5,430 bases of DNA from an uncultured Clostridium sp. (GTDB lineage: Bacteria > Bacillota > Clostridia > Lachnospirales > Lachnospiraceae). Within the stretch, counting starts at the first letter, position 1, and every line of letters begins with the position of its first letter. The DNA lies in contig CANRXD010000141.1 in the NCBI GenBank assembly GCA_947643685.1, positions 1-5,430 on the forward strand, read 5' to 3'. Below are positions 1 to 5,430 of the stretch, one piece after another. The notes under the pieces are model-generated. The model worked only from the letters and a program-made list of their open reading frames with translations. It made no database searches and was not told the origin of the DNA. The position numbers were made by a program, and so were the translations under genes.

Positions 1-60
1 GGACTGATGGCAGCAATAATTTTTCTGTCATCGGTCAGGATTACAATTCCCGCCCAGGCA
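1..60 (+). other. Signal peptide, hydrophobic core and cleavage site (5' end missing)
   Basis: Residues 1-20 hold a hydrophobic run (MAAIIFLSSV) followed by ITIPAQA and then S21-D22. A-Q-A before Ser fits the small-x-small rule for signal peptidase I, so the mature protein probably starts at S21. The positively charged n-region expected of a signal peptide is absent and should lie upstream of base 1. This also indicates that the window begins near the gene's true 5' end. Export by the Sec route is inferred. Confidence 0.75.
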
Positions 61-3000
61 TCGGATATCTGGCCTCAGAAGGCAACGGCGCCGTTTTATT
101 GTCTGGATGGCGGAAAGGGATGGAAGACGGTGGATCGGTATGACAATTATAAATATGATACGCTTCCTTCCCCGCTTACGGTGACGCAGACGAAACGGCT
201 TTTCTGGGCATATCCCTCCAACTGGCAGGCCTTAAAGCAGGCATCGCAGAAATATGATCCGGCGCTTTACGCTCAGATTGCTTCCACATTATCGGGGCCC
301 AATACAGTAAAAAAGGTTAAGGACAGCGGAACAACAAAATTTGCCTGGGTGGCGGATAATCCGGAAATTGAGGCGCGGGCCATTGCCGTTATGGAACAGG
401 CCTCTGCGGAGGGAACAGGGACAGGAAAAGCAGCGCCGGAGGCCATAAGAGAAGCAACATCAGAAGAAAAGGCAGTATCGTTTTCGGTACTGCCCTTCTC
501 CGATGGACCAGGGGCTTTAGATACGGAATTTGTTCTGGGAAGTGAATTTATTCGGGATATTGCGAAGATTGAACCCCAGAGCGTCTGGGACAATGGATCC
601 ACCGGAGGAAATGTGGGATGGCTGGATGCGTCCCAGGACAAAAATATTGCAAAGTCTGCCATGGGTGAAAACCTTTATGAAATCACCTGGAGTGGTGATT
701 CCATAAAAATACATAACAATGGGTCGGCGGTGGCCAATGAAAATGCGGTGGGCAGTACCATGTCGGAGGAGGAAAAATACAATAAAACCATGGTGCGGTA
801 TAAGATTACCATGCGGGGAAATTCTGGCTGGTATACAGAGGGGAGCTGGAATGACGACTATCTCCATCAGTGGATGGATTTTAAGGCATGTATCAATGCG
901 CCGGACCACCAGAGGCTTTATAAGGCGGATATCCGGATTGCCCCATCGGACATGTTTTTTTATCTGGTTATCAGTCAGGACGGAACGGGAGATAATCCGT
1001 CGCCGGAATACGGGAGTGATGATCCGGAGCTTACTTTTTGCGTTTACAGGCATGAAGAGACCTTTGAATCCCATTATAATGTGAAACTTAAGAAGCTGGA
1101 TGACGAGACCGGAATGCCACTTAAGGGAAGCCAGTTTTATCTTTATGAAAGGTTTGAGGATCAGAATTTGCTGGGCGGGGATGAATCCGATGCCGGACTG
1201 TCCAGGGAAAAAATAAGTTTTTCACCATGGGAGGATTTTCAGATATTTTCGGAGGGCACTACGGATGAAAATGGAATGCTTACCCATACAGATACCAGAA
1301 GATATGAATATTCCAAGACATATTGTGACGGGCATGGGATACCTCAGTGGGCCGGGATGCCGGAAGCCGAAGGAGATAAAGAGTTCGGCGGGGAAGTGGA
1401 GATCGACGAGGACAGCATAGAGCAGACAAAGGACAAGAACCGGGCGGCAGCTCAGGCGTGGATGGATCTTGTGGAGGCATGTGAGCAGGAAGCAGCAGCC
1501 GGGGGCGGGACGCACTTTCACTGGATGCAGGATGAAGATGCATATGAAGAGGTGAGCCATGTACTGGAAAACGGAAGCCTGGAGGATGCCGACTCCGAAA
1601 ACGGGGAGGAAAAAGCCAGGGATGTGGACTTGGATGATTCAGGAGAAAGTGCGTTTGAAAGCTCAGGGTGTAAAGCAGATTGCGAGGAGACCTATGAGAA
1701 GTTTACCGGATTGAGATTTACATATACGTGGAAGGAAATTCAGGCCAGAACAGGATATATTCTCCATGATCTCCATTCGGATGATATTCCCATTGAGATG
1801 GTAACAACCACATCGTCGGAAGCGGGTGCAAAATCCGTTGTGGCAGAGGGAAGCAGCCAGGATATTCTGGAAAATATCTGGTATTCCGGAAACACAGAAG
1901 CCAAAGAGGTACGAAATAGTGATGGTAAAAAGAATGAGGAAGTCATAGAAGATGCGGGATGGCCCATGCAGGCGGTATCCCTTTTTACAGAGCGGATGAT
2001 AGCCGCGTTACCGGCTCCTGCTACGAGCTTTGATACGTCCGCTGAAGTGTTCGATGCCATTGCCGCGGATGTCAGAGCCGTAGCTGCGGCCACAGCATCC
2101 AATGCGGCTGCCGTGGGGACCGTAGCCGCCGCCACAGCATCCAATGCCATTGTCGTGGGGACCGTAGCCGCCGCCACAGATTCCAATGCGGTTGCCATGG
2201 GGACCGTAGCCGCCGCCACAGATTCCAATGCGGTTGCCATGGGGACCGGGGTCACTGCCACAGATGCAGATGTGATTTTTCCATGGGAAAGGAGACTTGT
2301 GCAGATATTCTCTTTGCGGGGGACGGAGGCCTCCGGAGAAGACAGTGATGACAGTGACTGGGAAGAGAGCGGAGGAGGGGATTTTAATTCTTATCTGGAT
2401 ATGGCGAAAGAGGATGGGATCCGGCATCTGGAGACTGGGAAATCAGATCTTTTTTCTCACAACAAAAATATGGAGGACGGTGTTGATTTCTGGGAGGTCC
2501 GTGATCACAGAACAGAGGGAAGAATCCATATTAACAAAAGAGACTTGGACCTGTATAAAAAGGAAGGCAACCAATATTCCTCTTATGGAGACACTGAGGG
2601 AGACGGGACCCTGGAAGGGGCTGTTTATGGTTTATTTGCCGCTGAGGATCTTGTGCATCCTGATGCGGAACTGGCTCAGAATGGAAATCTGACCAATACA
2701 GGGATTGTTTACCGTAAAAATGATCTGACAGCTACGGCGGTAACAGACAGAAACGGGGATGCCGATTTTCTGGTGTATACAAGGGCACCGGGAATGACGT
2801 ACAGCTATGAGGCAGGTTGCCCAGTAAAACGGACGGATGTGGACTGGACCGGGCCGGAAAACGTGTATGAAAAAAACCAGAAGGAAAATGGAAATTGCTG
2901 GATTGGACGTCCGCTGCTCCTTGGGAAATATTATGTAAAAGAATTATCCAGAAGCGAAGGATATGAGCTTTCTGTAAATGGAATTTCCAGAGAATGGTCC

Positions 3001-5430
3001 AATGCAGGGGCAGGTTTTGAAACACCACCGCATATTGGTTCAGCGAGCGGAACCGCTGTGGTTTCTCTTCCGGAGATTTCGGCTTCTATGGAAGGAGAAG
3101 ATGGCAATGGTACCGGATATGATCAGCTTCCTTTTTCTATTACATCTTCAGAAACAGTCAATTCCGTTTTGGGAACAGACGGATATGAGATTATTGTATC
3201 AGGGCTCCCAAAGGATACAGAATTTTACCGCGTAGATTCCGGAGAGAGGGAGGTGACCGGTCCCCATGTGACAGGAACAGTGGAGGTGTCGGTAAAGGAT
3301 AAGAATGGAAACCAGGTCTGGAAGAAGGCGGAAAGTGACAGGAGCAATGTGAAATATGAGCCGGAATATGATGAAAAGGGAAATCTTATGGGGCAAATTC
3401 CCTTAAGCCGCGTGGAATGGCAAATACTGAAAGCGGAGCAGGTTCCCAGAAGTGCACTTATGAAATTAGAACGTCTGGAGCTGGAACAGGACAGGCCGGA
3501 ACTTCAGGAAAAGATTAGAGACCATGACTTGTCAGATGAAACCGATGCCGCATTTCTATACATAAAGGCAGAGGTGGAACGGATTTTAAAGGAAAATGGC
3601 TATGAAATCCCTGTAAACTGGAAAGGTGTGTGCTCTTCTGAGGATACTCCGGTTTATAGCCGAGGTGTGAAAAAAGGACAGCCGGATCTGTATGGTATGA
3701 CGGCAGCTCCGGGTATGACGGCAGTAAAAACCGTGTATGGAGCGGCAGTTGTACAGCTTCCTCTAAAAAATGCGGGGACAGATAACTCGGTTAATGATGT
3801 GATAATGGAAATTTTCGCCTGGTATCAGAACAATCCACAGTGGAGTTTTGGCGGAATTGATGCGGTGAAGAAAGAGGGAGATACATATACAGTGATTTTA
3901 TATGCCGGCGCGTCCATACGGGGAAGCCGGAGATTTTTCACTATGGAAATGAAGAACGGAAAACCGGAGGTGGATAGAGTATATTCGGTTCTGGAAAATC
4001 CTAAAACCCTTCGCTGGGAATATCAGGAGTATGTATCGTCCGGTGAATACCAGTATTTTGTGGAGCGGCAGTATTACATGGGGAGCCAGGGAGAAAAGAG
4101 GTACTATATTGATGTAACACTGACGCCAGCGGTCATGATGAACCCGGATGGGAAAATCCAAAAAATAAATCATCAGGTTATGGTATATCATTCCCGGGGG
4201 GAAGAAATCGTAGATTATCTGGAAGGCGACAAAAGCCATGGATACAGAGTACCCCTGACCAGGACGGAAGACAAAATGGAAATTACCACAGAAATGGAAC
4301 TTACAGAAACGGATGTACCGCTTACAGAAGTGACATACGATGCAGGTACAGGGAGTTACAGGATTCTGGTGAAGGCAGAGGGAACAGACAGCTATGGGAA
4401 GAGATTTACTGATGAAAATGGAAGGCTGTCGCTTTCATTTATGGCAAAACTGCCTGAAAAGCAGGTGGTACTGTCAGAAGAAGATATGAAGCAGCTGGGG
4501 AACGGGAACGTATATGGATATCGGTCAGGCGATGTCATCGGATATGCAGAATATCTGATGCGGTTTGGCGGCGCCTCTTTTTGTGTGTCTGTGAATGCCA
4601 AAGACAATGGTTCAGATACCTATATTGCCACAAAACAGCTGATTTACCGGGGTCAGAATAAGATAAGTGAGGATGGAGGCTCCAAAAATACACCGGTTCA
4701 GGTTCTGGAACGGCCTATTAAGCAGAAAATTAAGGTACTTAAGGATGTTATGGATGGGGAAGCCATTGGAAATTTTCGGTTTAAGCTTTATTTAAAATCA
4801 AATCTTGAACGGTTGTTCTGCGGGGAAGACGGAACCATAGTGTGGATGGATAAGGATGGGCAGCAGGTAGATGCAGAGCTATATCATAAAAACTTTCCGG
4901 AACTGGTCCAAAAGTTATATACGAAGGAGACCTCAAGGAGGCTTCTGGAGACGATATCTGTAAAAATAGAAAATGGGGCAGAGGGAAAGTCAGACATGGA
5001 GCTTTACAATTATGAAAAGTTTTTCCATGGGATACAAGTGGCCAATACAGATAAATGGAGAAACGAATCGGAAATTTTAAATTCCTCTTTTAAACCATTT
5101 ACACAGGGGTTGTATACAAAGACAGAAAATACAATAAACAGTTCTGGAGAAGCGAGAGAAAATGCCAGACGTTCCGATGCAGTACGCCAATTTGCAGTTA
5201 CCTGGTATCTGAAAGAGCATATGGGTACGGAAGAAACGGCAGCATATACGGATGAACGGTATGATAAAGCTTTATATGCGGCAATTCTGGAGGCGGAGAA
5301 ATATCTGAAGCCATTCTTTCTCTATGATCTGGATTCTCTCTACGCCATTTCCTGGGATACAGAAAAAGAAGGGGGGATTGACAAGGATATGACGACGCTG
5401 GCCGCAGGCCATGTAAAGCAGAATGGAGAG
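1..5430 (+). CDS. Giant SpaA/Cna_B-type surface protein, open at both ends
   Basis: Frame 1 is free of stops across all 1810 codons, so this is an internal part of one gene lacking its start and stop. The product is probably an exported cell-surface adhesin or pilin-related protein. It has a signal-peptide remainder (residues 1-20), a thioester-domain-like N-terminus with Cys34, and three prealbumin-like (SpaA) modules starting near residues 358, 840 and 1573. Modules 1 and 2 end in E-boxes: Y-T-W-K-E579 followed by T-G-Y, and Y-Y-V-K-E981 followed by G-Y. In this family a Lys near the first strand bonds to an Asn near the last, catalysed by the E-box Glu. Only 12 Cys occur in 1810 residues. 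Linkers are rich in Asp, Glu, Ser and Gly. The true start should lie a few codons upstream; ATG at base 7 is an unlikely start. The C-terminal anchor is outside the window. I recognise the family type but not a named gene; ligand unknown. Confidence 0.93.
61..420 (+). other. N-terminal domain resembling a thioester (TQXA-type) adhesin domain, possibly degenerate
   Basis: Residues 21-140 contain F-Y-C34-L-D-G-G and then R-L-F-W-A-Y-P (66-72). The order [Y/F]-C-L-D followed by an aromatic 'YGYP-like' helix resembles the front of Gram-positive thioester domains, in which a Cys side chain bonds to a Gln about 100 residues later and reacts with host surfaces. The expected Gln motif (TQxA[I/V]W) is not clear. 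The closest stretch is T111-T-K-F-A-W116, with Thr where Gln should be. Q63, in V-T-Q-T, is only 29 residues from Cys34. The domain may therefore be a relative that has lost the bond, a new subtype, or unrelated. Its position at the exposed N-terminus suits an adhesive tip. The assignment rests on short motifs read by eye. Confidence 0.4.
478..1071 (+). other. N-terminal module of unknown fold between tip and first SpaA domain
   Basis: Residues 160-357 form a compact-looking stretch rich in Trp, Asn, Asp and Gly. It includes V-W-D-N-G-S-T-G-G-N-V-G-W (195-207) and G-N-S-G-W-Y-T-E-G-S-W (273-283), and it ends in F-Y-L-V-I-S and L-T-F-C-V-Y strand-like segments (320-349). Cys297 and Cys347 are the only cysteines and could pair. 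The alternating strand and turn pattern suggests a beta-sandwich, but I cannot name the domain. A short Gly/Thr/Ala/Glu-rich linker (135-158) separates it from the N-terminal domain. It leads directly into the first SpaA module. A ligand-binding role is possible from its position only. Confidence 0.45.
1072..1770 (+). other. SpaA/prealbumin-like domain 1, with a ~150-residue insertion
   Basis: Residues 358-590. The first strand reads Y-N-V-K-L-K-K-L-D-D-E-T-G (359-371), then M-P-L-K-G-S-Q-F-Y-L-Y-E (372-383), the classic opening of SpaA repeats ('K-x-D-x-x-T-G-x-P-L-x-G-A-x-F-x-L-Y'). The T-D-E-N-G turn follows at 421-425. The closing E-box is F-T-Y-T-W-K-E579-I-Q-A-R-T-G-Y586-I. Lys362, 364 or 365 is the candidate bond-forming lysine and E579 the catalytic acid. 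A normal SpaA repeat is about 80-100 residues; this one is about 230 because a long acidic segment (about 426-570) sits between the turn and the final strand. An intramolecular isopeptide is inferred, not shown; the partner Asn is not identified. Confidence 0.7.
1324..1683 (+). other. Acidic Cys/His-rich insertion inside SpaA domain 1
   Basis: Residues 442-561 interrupt the prealbumin-like domain. Four of the protein's twelve visible cysteines fall here: C442, C494, C557 and C561. They lie with H445 (C-x2-H), H505 and H507 (H-x-H), and C557-x3-C561. Residues 475-500 look helical (Q-T-K-D-K-N then R-A-A-A-Q-A-W-M-D-L-V-E-A-C-E-Q-E). Residues 521-556 are a strongly acidic, probably disordered tract. 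The residue pattern could bind a metal ion or form two disulfides. Neither is proven, and I know of no named domain that matches. Confidence 0.45.
1771..2517 (+). other. Variable inter-domain linker carrying the tandem repeats
   Basis: Residues 591-839 join SpaA domains 1 and 2. The first part (591-690) begins H-S-D-D-I-P-I-E-M-V-T-T-T and turns Ser/Glu/Lys-rich. The middle is the Ala-rich repeat block. The last part (776-839) is acidic and low-complexity, including D-S-D-D-S-D from a near-perfect 9-base duplication at 2341-2358, followed by G-G-G-D-F. No enzymatic or binding motif is seen. Length and composition suggest a flexible or rapidly evolving spacer, with only the repeat block likely to be ordered. 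Confidence 0.55.
2080..2271 (+). repeat. Four 42-bp in-frame tandem repeats plus a decayed fifth (14-residue unit)
   Basis: Units run 2080-2121, 2122-2163, 2164-2205 and 2206-2247, with a degenerate remnant to about 2271. Units 3 and 4 are identical over 42 bases. Unit 1 differs from unit 2, and unit 2 from unit 3, at six bases each. The protein unit is V-A-A-A-T-[A/D]-S-N-A-x-x-x-G-T (residues 694-749), ending G-V-T-A-T-D-A-D. Read from Asn, N-A-V-A-M-G-T-V-A-A-A-T-D-S matches the 14-residue YadA-head/Hep_Hag pattern (N-S-V-A-I-G-x-x-S-x-A-x-G-x) in period and in the buried Ala/Val/Gly positions. Unit 3 has 27 G or C in 42 bases, richer than the flanks. The repeats sit in the linker between SpaA domains 1 and 2. 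Confidence 0.92.
2518..2982 (+). other. SpaA/prealbumin-like domain 2
   Basis: Residues 840-994. It opens G-R-I-H-I-N-K846-R-D-L-D, continues with L-E-G-A-V-Y-G-L-F-A-A-E (871-882), has the T-D-R-N-G turn (915-919), and closes with G-K-Y-Y-V-K-E981-L-S-R-S-E-G-Y988. These are the family's lysine strand, the 'G-A-x-Y-x-L' strand, the turn and the E-box, in the right order. K846 is the likely bond lysine and E981 the catalytic Glu. N993, just after the last strand, is a candidate partner Asn. About 155 residues exceed the usual size because of added loops. Cys940 and Cys966 lie in one such loop, 26 residues apart, and could form a disulfide. Confidence 0.8.
3412..3606 (+). other. Charged helical segment within the stalk region
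   Basis: Residues 1138-1202 lack the strand pattern of their neighbours and read as two amphipathic helices. The first is about 1140-1175, dense in Leu, Glu, Lys and Arg (L-M-K-L-E-R-L-E-L-E-Q-D). The second is about 1182-1199 (A-A-F-L-Y-I-K-A-E-V-E-R-I-L-K-E). A short D-H-D-L-S-D-E-T-D loop joins them. It could be a helical hairpin inserted in a beta domain or a short coiled coil. The function is not known. Confidence 0.45.
3694..3729 (+). repeat. 18-bp tandem duplication (13 bases identical)
   Basis: GGTATGACGGCAG occurs at 3694-3706 and again at 3712-3724, an 18-base period. It encodes G-M-T-A-A-P then G-M-T-A-V-K. It is in frame and short, and probably a small local duplication in a loop of the stalk region. 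Confidence 0.8.
4717..5430 (+). other. SpaA/prealbumin-like domain 3 with large insertion, truncated by window end
   Basis: Residues 1573-1810. The opening I-K-Q-K-I-K-V-L-K-D (1573-1582), then G-N-F-R-F-K-L-Y-L-K-S-N (1590-1601), matches the first two strands of a SpaA domain, with K1578 or K1581 as candidate bond lysine. No E-box has appeared by residue 1810, so at least about 200 residues sit between the second strand and the closing strand. The insertion looks helical and aromatic-rich, with L-Y-N-Y-E-K-F-F (1668-1675), R-Q-F-A-V-T-W-Y-L (1729-1737) and Y-L-K-P-F-F-L-Y-D-L-D (1768-1778). From memory of large Lachnospiraceae SpaA-related proteins, a similar block is followed by a 'G-T-Y-V-V-V-E' E-box. 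That is recollection, not seen here. Confidence 0.6.

Larger units (their letters stand above)
2983..4716 (+). other. Long, mostly beta-type stalk region of unknown domains
   Basis: Residues 995-1572 show repeated strand-turn patterns with many Tyr, Val, Thr and Gly residues. Examples are G-Y-E-I-I-V-S-G-L-P (1061-1070), T-G-T-V-E-V-S-V-K-D (1091-1100), R-Y-Y-I-D-V-T-L-T-P (1367-1376) and T-D-E-N-G-R-L-S-L-S-F (1470-1480). Segment 1507-1535, starting Y-R-S-G-D-V-I-G-Y, faintly resembles the G-D-x-[V/I]-x-Y strand of bacterial Ig-like or DUF11 surface repeats. I cannot split it reliably into named domains. It probably forms several beta-sandwich modules between SpaA domains 2 and 3. Confidence 0.45.

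Noticed and set aside
7..9. ATG at base 7 as the gene's start codon
   Set aside because: It would give a signal peptide with no positively charged n-region, and only six bases precede it, so no ribosome binding site can be judged. A start a few codons upstream is more likely.
517..1074. Minus-strand ORF of 185 codons
   Set aside because: Antisense to the conserved N-terminal module. Its protein has no recognisable domain, and the + strand frame carries a consistent protein.
719..1084. Plus-strand ORF in another frame, also those at 2297-2692 and 2978-3235
   Set aside because: They lie wholly inside the long frame-1 gene and give Arg/Trp-rich or otherwise implausible proteins with no start signals.
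1740..2261. Minus-strand ORF of 173 codons with an Ala-rich repeated protein
   Set aside because: It is the antisense shadow of the 42-bp repeats. The repeat length is a multiple of 3 and the block is G+C-rich, so several frames stay open. The + strand frame is continuous with recognisable domains.
2080..2271. CRISPR array or regulatory iteron array
   Set aside because: The repeats are directly adjacent with no spacers, keep frame and vary mainly at codon level, as expected of a coding tandem repeat.
2080..2271. Gene as a true trimeric autotransporter
   Set aside because: Only four repeat units resemble the YadA head. The rest is SpaA-type Gram-positive architecture, and no membrane anchor of that family is visible.
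2008..2427. Second minus-strand ORF (139 codons) with Gly/Cys-rich repeats
   Set aside because: It overlaps the same repeat block in another antisense frame; no ribosome binding site or domain supports it.

Overview
The window lies inside one giant gene. Frame 1 of the + strand has no stop codon from base 1 to base 5430 (1810 codons), and I see no intergenic DNA, RNA gene, promoter or terminator. The start codon lies just upstream, because the window opens within what looks like a signal peptide, and the stop codon lies downstream. The product is an exported, multidomain Gram-positive surface protein of the SpaA/Cna_B (prealbumin-like, isopeptide-forming pilin-related) class. From the protein style and codon use, I infer an anaerobic gut Firmicute, probably Lachnospiraceae/Clostridia. 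No taxonomic marker gene is present to prove this.

Layout in window residue numbers (residue n ends at base 3n): 1-20 signal-peptide remainder ending A-Q-A|S; 21-~140 a small domain resembling the front of a Cys-Gln thioester domain, with no clear Gln motif; ~160-357 a Trp/Asn/Asp-rich module I cannot assign; 358-590 SpaA-like domain 1, interrupted by a large acidic insertion with a Cys/His cluster; 591-839 a variable linker carrying four 14-residue tandem repeats that resemble the YadA-head beta-roll pattern; 840-994 SpaA-like domain 2; 995-1572 a long, mostly beta-type region with one charged helical segment; 1573-1810 the start of SpaA-like domain 3, which runs off the window.

Taken together this looks like a rod- or stalk-shaped adhesin: an N-terminal tip region, followed by prealbumin-like modules that may be locked by Lys-Asn isopeptide bonds. 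The rest of the stalk and a C-terminal membrane or sortase anchor would lie beyond the window. Functions are inferred from domain types. The ligand, the anchoring mode and any link to a mobile element cannot be read from this window. The points most worth checking are the YadA-like repeat block, the Cys/His insertion and the apparently degenerate thioester-like N-terminus.
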